From: Meira nashicola | Taxonomy: Eukaryota > Basidiomycota > Exobasidiomycetes > Exobasidiales > Brachybasidiaceae | NCBI GenBank assembly: GCA_001600355.1 | Contig: BCJU01000002.1 | Span: forward strand, 2,232,001 to 2,296,000 | DNA length: 64,000 nt | Direction of reading: 5' to 3' | In this document: positions 1 to 11,137 of the stretch, piece by piece | Layout: every line of letters begins with the position of its first letter | Position numbering within the stretch: the stretch's first letter is position 1 | The notes under the pieces: generated by a model | Databases searched by the model: none | The model's input: the letters and a program-made list of their open reading frames with translations, nothing else | Told to the model about the DNA's origin: nothing | Made by a program: the position numbers and the translations under genes

Positions 1-528
1 TGTTGCGTATATCAATCACACGTCATAAGAAAGAGTAAGTGACACGAACACCCAAGCGTGTTAGCGTGTTTTGCTTGATTGAGTTCTTTCTTAAGATGAC
101 ACTTTTCAGTAAATACGATTTGAAAATTGAATGATTGGAAAACGATATAAAGGTACAATAGATGACGTCGTGTATATGACTTCTAGTGGTACAATAATTG
201 ATGAAACGATATGAGAATGTATAGAGATTATATGATGACCGAGTTTTGATATTTTCTTTTGCTCAACAAAATTGATGATCAGGAAAATTGAACCACGAAT
301 CTGTATAAGCCAAAGTGTTTGCATGTATAAGAAGATGGCTAGTAAAAACAATATTGAAGTGAATAGATACTGGTAACTGTAGAAAAACCCCCAAGGCTTG
401 CGTGTATTGATATATTGTGGTTCTTGTTGATTCAGGAAAAGAATTTTTATTTATATAATAGCTTGATGTATCGGCTATGTGTGATTCTGTGGTATGATTA
501 TATTGATATTTTGATGTGTTGCTGATTA
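1..528. other. AT-rich intergenic DNA, 3' side of the YTH gene
   Basis: This stretch lies downstream of the minus-strand YTH gene and should hold its 3' untranslated region. It is AT-rich, and the only open frames are short, low-complexity and without recognisable motifs. I see no RNA gene or repeat. A gene starting to the left of the window cannot be excluded. Confidence 0.6.
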
Positions 529-3500
529 TCACCCATCATCTTCTTCCTCTTCCTCTTCGTCTGCATTACCTGAAGCGATCGAGATTTTAGAGGAATTATT
601 ACCCTCCTTTTCTGCTTTTCTCCATTCGTCGAGCAATTGTCTGCCGACATTTGGCTCCAACTCAGTGCCATCACGGGAAACTTTAATTTGACGATCGTCG
701 CGCCAAGGATTGCGCAACCTACGAACGCTTGAAAAGCTGATCGGATAAACTTTGATCCATTCTACCTTGAATGATTTACCCCAAGTCTCAGGTGAGGATG
801 CTAAAGGCTGAGGCTTGATCGTTGTTTGAACTGTTGAACTGTGTGCGTCTGGAGAATCATTGAGTCCAGATTGATCTTTTGCTTTCATTTCAGCTTCTAC
901 TGCTTCAAGTTGTTTCGCCCTATGCACAGATTCCTTTTCATCCAAGCGCAAATTATGGATGAGTGCTTTGATCGCTAATTGACTTTGGGTTCGAGCATCG
1001 GTAGGATAAGATGCTGATTCGTTAGGTCCGATACTGTTGTTATCGCCGTTTGAATCAACTATTTTTGGTGATCCTTTGAGAGGTTCACTGTTTGTGCTAC
1101 CTATAGAAACAGTTTGGCGAGTAGGAGGAATTCGATTTCCGCGCTGATTCGTACGATCCGGATCGAGTTCGGATGAGAAAAGCTCCCTCTCTTCCTCTGT
1201 ACTAGGTGAGATCACAATAGCGGCCGTACTCTCAGCAACCTGCAAAGTAGGGTTCAAAGTTTCTGCTACACCTCTTGTTGATGCGTCTGGCGTCTTTGCA
1301 ATCACTGTAACAGGAGGTGCAGCGGTGGATTTCGCGACAAGGTTTGTAGGCGGCGAAACTGTATCCACCCTTTCAGTTTTACTGACAGAAGGAGTGGACG
1401 AGATTGTAGACCGTTGAGGACCTCTTGTTTCCTGAGTTTTCTGAGAAACATTCAGAGAAACTGAGTTGATGTTTTGGATAGATAATGCATCATCGTGTCC
1501 TTCGCTTGAGGGAGTCATCTGTAACGGCGAGAGATATGCGCCACCCAAATCCGTGAGTGTTTGGGGCGGCAATTCCAACTTCTGTTGAAAGCCAGTGACA
1601 CTTTCATCGTCTTCGGGGATAGAGTCGGGCCGAATGGTTGCATTCCTATCTGTTGGTGCATTGATTGGTCCTGCCATGCGTGCATAGCCGTAAAAGCCAC
1701 CACTTTGATTAGCACTGAAGATCAAATACACCGATTCGCTATTACGATAAGCTTGATCCAAAACGGCTTCATTGTGAGCCTGTGTAGCCCACGTGCCATC
1801 CTTAACAGATTGATCCAAATCTTCCACACGCAAGCTTTTCAAAATGAAAAATCTTTCCCTGAAAGCAGGATGACGAAATAAGGAAGAATTTGTTGATGCT
1901 AACGAAATCGATCCTGATCCTCCACTAGAACTATCAATCGAAGGTCTTGGTTGCGAAGAATACGAGATATTCGCTCTTTGCGGTGTTGGAGTAAGAGCTG
2001 TGGGTATTTCTGTCACATCTGGCTTTACATCTTCCTTATCCAACGCTATGCCAGCTTTCGCCTTCAAAGCTTGCGGAGCGACGAGTTGCTGTGCACTTTC
2101 GTCGTTTTCATGGAGTGTCTGACTTTCTTCTTTGGCTTTCCTTTCGTGCTCTTTCAGCCATGCAACATGAATCCCCCTTCCACGTTGACCAGCAACTCCT
2201 GCTTGCGCTTCATCATCCTTCTTCCGCACTCTACACACCAATTTTGGACAGCGTGGATCCTCTGGACGTAATGATTGACCTTGGAAGAATACTAATGCAC
2301 GCTCAAGATGTCGAGGAGTGGCGTAGTTGATAAAAGCACAGCTAGACCTGGTGATGATAAAGATGGATAAAACACCGTGTGCTGGAATAGTAGGATCTGG
2401 AGAATCTATCGAAGGAGTAGATGATCCAGATGTATTGCTATTCTTTCTAGTTCCTTCATCATTCTCTTTCGGCAAACGCGAAAAAAAGGCAAAAAGTTCA
2501 TCCACAGTTGCATCTGCTGGAACATTACCACACCACAGCACGTACTCCGATCTGGGCCCTTGACCCTGCAAAGATTGCGAAGCAGTTTTTCCACTTCGAT
2601 TTGATCCACTTCGAGAAGATTCCGGCGTTGGAATAGCTGATGAGATGCCTGTTCGGGATGGTGTATTAGAATTAGGCGATGTTCGAGATGAGGTACTGGC
2701 ACTTCTTGAGCCTAAATGAGATACTTGACTGGATTGCTGCCGAGGTCTATTTGCATTTGGCGTGCGATGAAATGAAGGAGCAACAGTCAAATTTCCGCCG
2801 CCATAATTAAAATACGGAGATGGTCTCCAGCCCTGCTGTTGCGGTGAAGGAGCACCCATCCATCCAGTAGGCGGTCGTTGAGGGTTGTAGTAAGGCGGCT
2901 GCCCGTAGGACGGATAGTATTGCATACCGTATGGCGTTGATTGATATTGCCCTTGTCCATAGGTGGGCCCAGTTGCAGCAGAGAAGAATTGCGGTCCCAT
3001 CTGTGTATTTCCGGGAGCACCATAAGGTGCATAATATGGATCGGCGGTAACATCATGAACGCTATTGGTTGGCGAAACAGTGGTTGCGGGCAAATCTGCA
3101 TTCAAGGAAAGGCCGGAAGCGATAGAGCCACCTTGCATTTGTGAATCTCCGCCGATTCCAGACATAGAATGATGATACGGTCCCATATCTGCTCCTGTTA
3201 CATTTTGAGGATATTGCCCATGAATAGCGGATTGACTCAATGGATCTGCGTGATAAGAATTTGGCGGCAAATAGTGTTGTTGGTTTTGCGAAGATGGTGG
3301 CGGTCGAGCTTGATTGCCGTAATGATAGTTAGGACGTGAATGATATGGACTTGACGAATGGGAAGGTTGTGATTGATGGAAAGTATTGCCCGTATATGCA
3401 CTCATTTCGTCAGGTATATCCGTACCGGGATAATTTGCATATCCTTGATTTTCTGGAGATGAGGTCAAGTGTGTACCGACATTATCATTTCCATTGCCAC

Positions 3501-3561
3501 CATCAATCGTCGAAGAGGAAGAGGTGGCCTTGCTTTCATTTTGAGACTTATTCGGCCTCAT
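529..3561 (-). CDS. RRM plus YTH domain RNA-binding protein (m6A reader type)
   Basis: Predicted 1010-residue RNA-binding protein. Residues 1-335 are low complexity, rich in Ser, Gln, Pro, Tyr and Gly. An RRM-like fold lies at about 338-445 (YVLWCGNVP; CAFINYATPRHLERAL). A YTH domain begins at about 562 (RERFFILKSL, then GTWATQ with Trp591, then VYLIFSANQSGGFYGYARM) and resumes at about 926 (WGKSFKVEWI, LRNPWRDDRQIKVSRDGTELEP). YTH domains bind N6-methyladenosine in RNA through an aromatic cage; Trp591 and Trp927 are the likely cage residues, placed by eye. The stretch between the halves (about 633-925) is a Ser/Thr-rich insertion. The ATG at 3561 opens an uninterrupted frame and the tail is acidic. 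RRM+YTH architecture is known in fungi. Family call is firm; binding of m6A is inferred. Confidence 0.9.
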   Translation of the reverse strand: MRPNKSQNESKATSSSSTIDGGNGNDNVGTHLTSSPENQGYANYPGTDIPDEMSAYTGNTFHQSQPSHSSSPYHSRPNYHYGNQARPPPSSQNQQHYLPPNSYHADPLSQSAIHGQYPQNVTGADMGPYHHSMSGIGGDSQMQGGSIASGLSLNADLPATTVSPTNSVHDVTADPYYAPYGAPGNTQMGPQFFSAATGPTYGQGQYQSTPYGMQYYPSYGQPPYYNPQRPPTGWMGAPSPQQQGWRPSPYFNYGGGNLTVAPSFHRTPNANRPRQQSSQVSHLGSRSASTSSRTSPNSNTPSRTGISSAIPTPESSRSGSNRSGKTASQSLQGQGPRSEYVLWCGNVPADATVDELFAFFSRLPKENDEGTRKNSNTSGSSTPSIDSPDPTIPAHGVLSIFIITRSSCAFINYATPRHLERALVFFQGQSLRPEDPRCPKLVCRVRKKDDEAQAGVAGQRGRGIHVAWLKEHERKAKEESQTLHENDESAQQLVAPQALKAKAGIALDKEDVKPDVTEIPTALTPTPQRANISYSSQPRPSIDSSSGGSGSISLASTNSSLFRHPAFRERFFILKSLRVEDLDQSVKDGTWATQAHNEAVLDQAYRNSESVYLIFSANQSGGFYGYARMAGPINAPTDRNATIRPDSIPEDDESVTGFQQKLELPPQTLTDLGGAYLSPLQMTPSSEGHDDALSIQNINSVSLNVSQKTQETRGPQRSTISSTPSVSKTERVDTVSPPTNLVAKSTAAPPVTVIAKTPDASTRGVAETLNPTLQVAESTAAIVISPSTEEERELFSSELDPDRTNQRGNRIPPTRQTVSIGSTNSEPLKGSPKIVDSNGDNNSIGPNESASYPTDARTQSQLAIKALIHNLRLDEKESVHRAKQLEAVEAEMKAKDQSGLNDSPDAHSSTVQTTIKPQPLASSPETWGKSFKVEWIKVYPISFSSVRRLRNPWRDDRQIKVSRDGTELEPNVGRQLLDEWRKAEKEGNNSSKISIASGNADEEEEEEDDG

Positions 3562-4944
3562 TGTTTATATATTTAATTCCTGTACAATAATTGATGCTTC
3601 GAACGATGCGAGATTGATGAATGCATGTTGTGTTAATGAATGTCAAAATGATTTTCAAAAATGTTCCTTTATTTTGTTTCAGGGAAGAGAAAAACAAAAA
3701 GGATGAATTCGATCACCCTTTACAGCTTTAATACACCGTCTTTTGATCGACGCCGTATCGATGATTGAGATGGGGTAACAATCAGCCACCTTTCTTCTCA
3801 ATTTTTCTGGTTACTTCGCTAAATTCTGGAACCCTATTCACGAGTTGATCGGAGTGGAGCTCTACTACCCAAAACGAAAAAGGATAAAAACATTGAACCA
3901 CTAGCGTTTGCTGCGTTGCGCTTGGCCCTACCGTCCGAGTCTTGTGTCAAACAAGCTCTCATACACTGCGTGAACTTTAACCCAATCGTGTTTTAAGCTT
4001 TTCTTGTTCCTTTTTCTTAATACATGCGCAGCGCGTTGTAGTAAAGCTTCATTTGCCGCCTATGCACACACTTGCAAGCCATACAAGAGCATGCAATCGG
4101 TAACGAACTTCCATGTAGTCTATGTATGTACGTACATATGCATACTTTCCTCAAATTTCCGCAATCTTGCTTCCGTTGCAAATTATTTTACATCCTCATT
4201 GAATCATAATAGCTCCAGGAAAATGGTGCAAATTAATCTTTCATAAAGATATCATTTTATGACATTACGTCTTTTTATAAACTTTACCAGCCCACGGGAA
4301 AAGTCACAGATTACTGTCAAATTATGTACAATGGCGGGAATTGGTGAGAAGAATAAANAATTTTNTTGTAGCAAAAAATGATGAAAATTAATAAATTAAA
4401 AAATGTCGAAGCTACAAATCGCTTTTTCAAGCAGATACAGTATAAAACAATAATGAGAGATTAAAACTTCAGATAAATACTTGTTCACATTGTAGCCGTC
4501 CACTAGATAAAAGCAATTTCACCTCACCTTCTATGCGAAGACAGAACAGCATTTAGTTGCTGTTGTGATTATATAAGTCCTATGGTTGAAGAATTTATGG
4601 CGTAGAAAAGCGTACACGCTAAAACTAGCTAACCGTGCGTTACATATTCCATTCATTATCTCAGTGCGGTTTGTGTGTGTGAATACTCCTAGAGCGTTGC
4701 GTGCGTTTGTTTGCATACATAGACTATATCAATTTCCCTTTGTGTAATTCATCTATAAACTTGTCTTTTGATCGATATCATTTTCAAGGAAGAAAAAAAG
4801 GAACTGACACAGATTGGTGATCAAATTTTCATCCCAAAATTTAAAAGGGGAATGGAGATCGAATGGTAGTGCAACTGAACTTCCTTCCAAATCGCGTTCG
4901 TCATAAAAGTGCAAAGTTCACATTATCAATTCTTGAAGGTCGGC
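3562..4944. other. Divergent intergenic region between the YTH and STE11 genes
   Basis: About 1.4 kb separates two divergently transcribed genes, so it must contain both promoters. It is AT-rich apart from short GC-rich patches at about 3901-3927 and 4025-4038 containing GCGTTGCGC and GCGCAGCGCG. There are two undetermined bases at 4358 and 4365. I see no convincing gene; the short open frames lack coding character. Confidence 0.6.
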
Positions 4945-7900
4945 ATGCCTGCTGCTACACCGACCACACCGAATTTCATCTCTGTTAGCGAAAGCCCAAG
5001 AGACAATCCTCGAACATTAAGTACTCCTTCAAGAAGCGGTGTAATCAGCAAACCTCAAACACCAAAATCCGGCACAATGTCAATTAATGGCAATATGGGT
5101 GGATTGGTCTTCGATGATGTATTACGATGGGATGAGAATGAAGTCATTGTATGGCTTCAATCTGTTCGACTTTCAGCGCATTCATCTGCTTTCACAAAAA
5201 ATGACATATCTGGCGCAGTCCTTTTCGACATCGATAACGGATTTTTGAAAGAGATGGGAGTTATGAGTGTTGGAGATCGAATACGAATCACAAGTGCGAT
5301 CAAAAATTTGAAAAAGAAATGCGCAGAAACAGAGTCAATTCAACGTTCAGCACAAGCTCGAGCCGCTCAAGGTGAAGTAGAATGGATGGATGGTGATACT
5401 TCGGGTGATAGAGAATTGGAAGATGGCGGATTGGCACCTCAATTAGGTAACTCATCCTCACTTCGCCATTCACCAATGTATGGAGCATCATCGATGGATG
5501 CTTCACAATCTTCTCTTTCACCTTCTTTGGCCGGCGGAAGAGGAACGCCGACTTTGCGTGATATGCGGGGAATGGGCGCTACTGGTGGTTGGACATTAAC
5601 CCGTCCGAGAGGCGATACGAATGGCATGGCTTCACCCAATTCATCCTTACGAGTTGCAAACTACCCGAACAATGCTCGTCCAAATACAGCAATAGGAGGA
5701 GGATCTTCAATTTCTGCCAATAGTCCAACACACACAAATTTTCCTGCTCCTAGACCTTCCACATCTGACGGAGGACGTGGTCCAACCTCGGCTAATCCGA
5801 GCATCAACGCACATTCAGCAGCAGCTCTCTCACCCATCGCTGAATCATCTGGCTTTTCTCGCCCATCGCCTAAAGACAATAAAGGATTTTATAGTTATGC
5901 CAATGATGGTTCTAGGCTCGTTGGTAGTCCTCCAGGCGCATTAGCCTTGGATGATGTTAGAAAGAAAACGATTAAATTCATAGGAGAAGATGGAACTTCG
6001 AAAGTTGTTCCTGTTGCTGATTGCAGGGATGCATATGACGTATTAGCTCGTGTGTTGCGCAAGTTCAACAAACATTCTCAAGGGAACAGCTATGTGCCAA
6101 CAGCAGGGCAAATGTATACCGCAGATGACGAAATGCTCGATAGCGATGACGGCGGTGATTTATGGGGTATCTTCGCTACAGGTGGAGAAGGACAAATAAA
6201 GTATTTGACAGATAATGAATTGACTGCTATTTGTCATGCGCCGCAACCACATGATCCTTTGCGTGAGCGTGGTTTGCTTCTACGTAGGATAGGCAAAGGC
6301 GAAGATCCCGGCAAGCGACCAACAGCGAAAAGAAGTAAGCTTGAATCCTTCTTTGGTGTTTCACAAGATAAGATTACGAGCAATTCTGCCTTTAGCTTGC
6401 CAGATGACGCATCTTCAACAAGTGGTCATGTGACAACAGAAGGAAAACGAATGAACAGAGCTAGTACGATGAGCATCCTTTCAGGATTGGGTGTGAATGC
6501 GATCGCGGCAAAGAGTGCAAAAGAGAATCGTGATGGATCACACAAGTCTCCCCCACATGCCTCCATGATTCCAAAGAAAGCACGTAATTTCTTTGGTCAA
6601 AGACCACCTTCCGAAATGATCAGTTCGCATTTGAGCGATTATTTCCCTGAGACCGAGAAACGCGTCCTGGAAAGAACTGCACGTCGATCGATCTATGGAC
6701 GTCCTTCTACCAGCATTCGATCTAAACGTGATTCAACTTGGAGTTTCGCCGCAGACCCAGATGCTCCTCCATTGCCTAGCAAAGAGAACGTCGATAATGC
6801 TGCTCCTGCTATTTTGATCGGAATGGATGGAGGTGATATGCACGATAACGATCAGCAAGCTCCCATTTTACCTCCAGTACGTGCTTCGATGGGCGAATGG
6901 GCTGCAAGCATACATCCACCCAACGGCTCGTCCTCTGCTGCAGCAAGCATTCGTTATAGCAATCGACCATCTTCTTATCGTCGTACTTCAGGAGAAAGCT
7001 CGCGTAGCCGACAAAGTCTGGCCACCAAATTGCGTTTGGCAAGAGGCATTGGTGGCGCAGAGGAAGGGATCGGTGGTGGAGCTGCATCTAATTTCTCAAA
7101 AGGAGATCGAAGTGAGACAGCAAGTCTTTTGACTGTTGATGAGATTACGCAAGAGGTTGAAAATCGAAGAGAGAGTTTCAACACGATTGCATCTTCGGGC
7201 TGGGTGGTTGATGAAGATGGTGTACCGATTCCTTTGCCACCAACCAAACGACACACACTCAATTCATCTATCGCAGGAAATACTCGACCAAGCAGTAGAA
7301 GAAGCGTTTCACTGAGTGCGACAGATGATGAAGTTTCTGTTGGCGAGGATAGCGATGCAGATATCACTCAAAGGCCAAATGCAGATGCGCCTGGCGAAGA
7401 AACTGACAGGCACTTTGGCGATCCAATGGCAATCACACGTGTTAGTGACGAAGATGATCCAAGCGATGGCTTAGAAACCGATGATGACTATGACGATGAC
7501 GAAGATGGTTTGAGTGATGAAGAGGGAGACGGTGAAGGAGGCGTTTATCAATCTGCAGCTCCAGGTCGTGAACCGATCAAATGGATCAAGGGTGCTCTTA
7601 TCGGTGCTGGCTCGTTCGGTAATGTGTTCTTGGGAATGAATGCCAAAAATGGTCTTTTGATGGCCGTCAAACAAGTTGAGCTACCTTCGGGTGATTCTCA
7701 CAGTGATCAGCGCAAAAAGAGCATGTTGGAGGCTTTGGAACGTGAGATCGAATTACTCAAGACTTTACAGCACGACAATATAGTACAATATTTAGACTCC
7801 TACGCTGATGGCACTCATCTCAACATTTTCCTTGAATACGTTCCAGGTGGTTCAGTGGCAGCTTTGTTGCGCAATTATGGCGCGTTTGAAGAACCATTGG

Positions 7901-8547
7901 TGCGCAACTTTGTTAAACAAATCTTGCATGGACTCAATTTCTTGCATAGCCAAGATATTGTTCACCGTGACATCAAAGGAGCCAATATTTTAGTAGACAA
8001 CAAGAGTTGTATCAAAATTAGTGATTTCGGTATCAGCAAGAAGACGGAGAGTGGTCTATACGTCACCCACAGACCATCATTGCAAGGAAGTGTGTTCTGG
8101 ATGGCTCCCGAAGTGGTCAAGCAAACATCATACACACGAAAGGCGGATATTTGGTCATTAGGATGTCTAGTCGTGGAGATGATCAGTGGTACTCATCCTT
8201 GGGCTAATTTGAATCAAATGCAAGCACTTTACCAGATTGGATCGCTTGCCAAACCTTCTATGCCTGATGAGATTTCCCCAGAAGCTGTCGATTTCTTGAC
8301 AAAGACGTTCGAATTGGATCATAATATGCGACCATCAGCAGAAGAACTATTACAGCATCCTTTCATCACGGAGGAATTCACTTTGCCTTCTGCAACATCG
8401 CCGCTCCCGGAAGGTGCCGCGTCGGGAAATGCAAGCAACTCTGTTGAAGAATCCGGAACGTCATCCAATCAGAATACCATTCGATCTAAAGGAAGCAAGA
8501 CAGGCACAGCATTGCGAAAAGCAAACAAAGAAGTGGCGGGAGCATGA
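4945..8547 (+). CDS. STE11: STE11-type MAP kinase kinase kinase (SAM, RA-like and kinase domains)
   Basis: Predicted 1200-residue MAPKKK acting upstream of MAPKK in pheromone, filamentation and osmostress cascades. The first ATG of the frame is at 4945; the open frame reaches a GTG at 4909, which is not a usual eukaryotic start. A SAM domain lies at about 58-122 (WDENEVIVWLQSV; LKEMGVMSVGDRIRI). A Ras-association/ubiquitin-like domain lies at about 340-450 (KKTIKFIGEDGTSKVVPV). After a long Ser-rich and then acidic linker, the kinase spans about 879-1141: glycine loop GAGSFG, lysine 909 in MAVKQVEL, catalytic HRDIKGAN with Asp1009, DFG at 1027-1029, and APE in WMAPEVV. This is the architecture of Byr2, Ste11 and Ustilago Ubc4/Kpp4. 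In yeast, Ste50 links Ste11 to Opy2, and an OPY2 homolog lies at 56.7-59.4 kb here. Confidence 0.95.
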   Translation: MPAATPTTPNFISVSESPRDNPRTLSTPSRSGVISKPQTPKSGTMSINGNMGGLVFDDVLRWDENEVIVWLQSVRLSAHSSAFTKNDISGAVLFDIDNGFLKEMGVMSVGDRIRITSAIKNLKKKCAETESIQRSAQARAAQGEVEWMDGDTSGDRELEDGGLAPQLGNSSSLRHSPMYGASSMDASQSSLSPSLAGGRGTPTLRDMRGMGATGGWTLTRPRGDTNGMASPNSSLRVANYPNNARPNTAIGGGSSISANSPTHTNFPAPRPSTSDGGRGPTSANPSINAHSAAALSPIAESSGFSRPSPKDNKGFYSYANDGSRLVGSPPGALALDDVRKKTIKFIGEDGTSKVVPVADCRDAYDVLARVLRKFNKHSQGNSYVPTAGQMYTADDEMLDSDDGGDLWGIFATGGEGQIKYLTDNELTAICHAPQPHDPLRERGLLLRRIGKGEDPGKRPTAKRSKLESFFGVSQDKITSNSAFSLPDDASSTSGHVTTEGKRMNRASTMSILSGLGVNAIAAKSAKENRDGSHKSPPHASMIPKKARNFFGQRPPSEMISSHLSDYFPETEKRVLERTARRSIYGRPSTSIRSKRDSTWSFAADPDAPPLPSKENVDNAAPAILIGMDGGDMHDNDQQAPILPPVRASMGEWAASIHPPNGSSSAAASIRYSNRPSSYRRTSGESSRSRQSLATKLRLARGIGGAEEGIGGGAASNFSKGDRSETASLLTVDEITQEVENRRESFNTIASSGWVVDEDGVPIPLPPTKRHTLNSSIAGNTRPSSRRSVSLSATDDEVSVGEDSDADITQRPNADAPGEETDRHFGDPMAITRVSDEDDPSDGLETDDDYDDDEDGLSDEEGDGEGGVYQSAAPGREPIKWIKGALIGAGSFGNVFLGMNAKNGLLMAVKQVELPSGDSHSDQRKKSMLEALEREIELLKTLQHDNIVQYLDSYADGTHLNIFLEYVPGGSVAALLRNYGAFEEPLVRNFVKQILHGLNFLHSQDIVHRDIKGANILVDNKSCIKISDFGISKKTESGLYVTHRPSLQGSVFWMAPEVVKQTSYTRKADIWSLGCLVVEMISGTHPWANLNQMQALYQIGSLAKPSMPDEISPEAVDFLTKTFELDHNMRPSAEELLQHPFITEEFTLPSATSPLPEGAASGNASNSVEESGTSSNQNTIRSKGSKTGTALRKANKEVAGA

Positions 8548-8844
8548 AAATAAATGGATTGAAAATACTGTATATTAATGCGTCGTAAATGCATACCCTT
8601 TTGGAGGAATATGACCGATGATTTGTTGAAAAGCTTCTCTTTGTGTGCAATAGAGCATGCATTTGTAATCAAGCATTACTGATTACCTTTGTGATAGTAG
8701 GAAAGAGGAGGTGCAATATGCATACATTCGAGTTCATTTTGTTTTTGTGCTTTCTTTACCGAACGTGCTTCATTCTTCAAAGTGCATACATTCGCCTCGT
8801 TTTCTCTACCTCCATCATCCAAATCTACTTTTCGACACGGCACA

Positions 8845-10865
8845 ATGAGTCATGTCAAGATTGACGAAGAAGATGTCGTGACGATCATCCGTAAACTAAT
8901 CTGCCAATTATGCCAAAGCATATGGAATGACGAAAGTCCAAAAAGAAGATCAAATCGGAAAACACAACCTCGTGTATTTTTCGATCCTACAGCTGTTGAT
9001 GGCCAGTGGCTTTCTCCGGAGGGTATAGAAATACAAAATGCATTGAATAATAGTCAAAATAGAAGTCAAAGTTCCACACCACAGCAGCAAGGGAGAGAAC
9101 CGCATTCCGAAACGATTGCTGGCAATAACGATGAAGGAAAGAATATACAAGAAAGACTGGACGAACTGGAAATTGATGTCAATATGTCTATCGAGAGTCC
9201 AAGTTCAGACAGCGTTATAGACGAAAAGTGAGTAGTGCGAGTTGTATCTTTAAAAGCATATCTGACGTCTTAAAATGCATTCAGTGCCTTGCTTGCGCAT
9301 CTTACATTACCGTGCAAATCACATCAAGATTATCAGCGTCGAGGTGAGTAGTCTTCATAATGGCATATGCTGTTCTAAAAGATAGATTGCTAATCACTGC
9401 AAACCCCCAAAATACAGCCCAACTGGTCATCGTTTTACGTAGCATCCTACGAGCTAAAAAGCAAGGCCAAATGAAGAGAATGAGAAAGATCTTTTATGAG
9501 AGCAAGCAAACATTCGAAAACGATATGGCTAAAGTATATGCATGGGTGGCAAGATTGTCAAAATTTTGGGGAGTTCACTCAAGTGCATTCAATATATTAG
9601 CAAGTCCTAAAGGCCTTGTTGCCGGACCGATAAGTGTCAAATTGAAAACAAATTTTATTCCTAGAGAACCAAATCCAAGGTCCGATGATTCTCAAACAAC
9701 ACAAAATGACTCACAGTCAGCAAGGAGCTTCACGCAAACGATTTTAGGCGACTCACAGATCACAACAGGTGATAGTCAGATGATAGTAGAAAACGATACA
9801 AATATGTCAGAGAGTGGTCTAAGTCAATCGCAAAACACTGGTTGCACTTTAAGTACAGTGAATGCAACACAGAGTGCCACCATTTCTGGGGCATCAAAAC
9901 AACGTCTGATATACACTCCAAGTCTTATTGAAGATCTTTCAATAATCGAAGAGATAACTTTTACTCATCCTATACCTTGGGTCCTTGTAATCGAGAAGGA
10001 TACGGTGTTCTCTGAATGCGTGCAAAAACTCAGTCAAGCCTTGCAAAACGAGAGCGACAACGGTGGCAAAGGTTATGGTATAATCATCACGGTAGGTTGA
10101 GTGCGAAAGAGCCTCCGAAGTCAGACTTACTGACAGGTTGCTTCATTATCTGATTAGGGAAAAGGCTTTGCTGATTTCGCCACAAGGAGATTCATCGATC
10201 ACCTTCGCGAGCTTCTACCTATAACGTGAGTCGACGTTTGACAGTATTTCTTTTCGTGCTTGGCTAACAATTTAGTTTTTAGTACACCATTCCACATTCT
10301 CACAGATGGAGGTACGTGCTGCACAAAAATTGAGTATTTAAGTACCAGCTAATCTGATCATATCCAATTTGCAGATGCATACGGGATGAATATTGCAAAG
10401 GTATATTTGTCAAATCTAAAGCATCAAACTCAAAGCCCCACAAAGTCAAGATGCTCATTGGATTGGATAGGATTACGACCATCACGCTGGCGAGACTTTG
10501 TCGGTCGAAATCAAGAATTGGCAATGGCATATACACAGCAAGAAGGTACGGGAGAAGACGAAGAAATGCAAGATATTTGGGAGTCTCAAAGAAGTTTTAG
10601 GGATGATGCAGCATGTATTTTGGACGTGGGTGGCAAGGATGACTGCATTGCGCTCAAAACACCGGAAATTGAGCGAGCTCTTTCCTTGCTTACGCAAAAA
10701 GATCTGCAAGATACATTCAAATTTGAATTGAGCAAATTGCTCATGCTTGGTTTCAAGATGGAATTGGAAACTGTAGGCAACGTTGATTTACATGAGCTCT
10801 TGCCAACTCCACCAGACGTTCCTCAACTTGAATGTATGCGCATGGAGGTAGACAGACAAGTCTAA
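8845..10865 (+). CDS. SPO11: SPO11, meiotic topoisomerase VI-like endonuclease, six exons
   Basis: Catalytic protein that makes meiotic double-strand breaks. Proposed exons are 8845-9227, 9285-9343, 9418-10091, 10158-10225, 10283-10311 and 10375-10865. All five introns (57-74 nt) are GT-AG, the frame is kept throughout, and the product is 567 residues. Introns 2 and 5 carry CTAAT branch sites. The 5Y-CAP/winged-helix domain contains MRKIFYES with the likely catalytic Tyr174, followed by ILASPKGLVAGPI. The Toprim fold shows VIEKDTVF (Glu340), then ITGKGFADFATRRF across intron 3, and ILTDG/DAYGMNI across intron 5, giving metal-binding Asp403 and Asp405. These motifs follow the family order. Between the two domains is a Gln/Ser/Thr-rich linker. 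The frame reaches back to a GTG at 8782, but the first ATG is at 8845. Exon boundaries are by eye; the identity is secure. Confidence 0.93.
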
Positions 10866-11137
10866 ATAATGGCAAAGATTCTGAAACTCTATCATACGTT
10901 TACACAATTGTACATGGAAGGAGAGTACATCTTTTTGATTCATTCTTTTTTTCTACAAAATACAAGTTAGCCGTACAAAGTTTGGCCACAATACGAATAC
11001 GTTGTTGATGACCAGAGGATATGGTAAAACGTACATGAAAAAAGTACGTTCTCTCTCGGTGGGTTGTTTTGATTCCCTTTTACACATTAAATTGATTATC
11101 AATTCTAGTCTCAATAGTTCGTTTCCCCTTTTTTCTC

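Noticed and set aside
4358..4365. Two N bases as a biological feature
   Set aside because: They are undetermined bases in the assembly and indicate draft quality only.
4909..4944. Upstream extension of the STE11 frame to 4909
   Set aside because: The first codon there is GTG; the first ATG in frame is at 4945. The same logic moves the DENN, MPP10 and SPO11 starts to 19324, 21981 and 8845.
6975..7367. 130-residue antisense frame in STE11
   Set aside because: Shadow of the Ser-rich linker of the kinase gene; no independent support.
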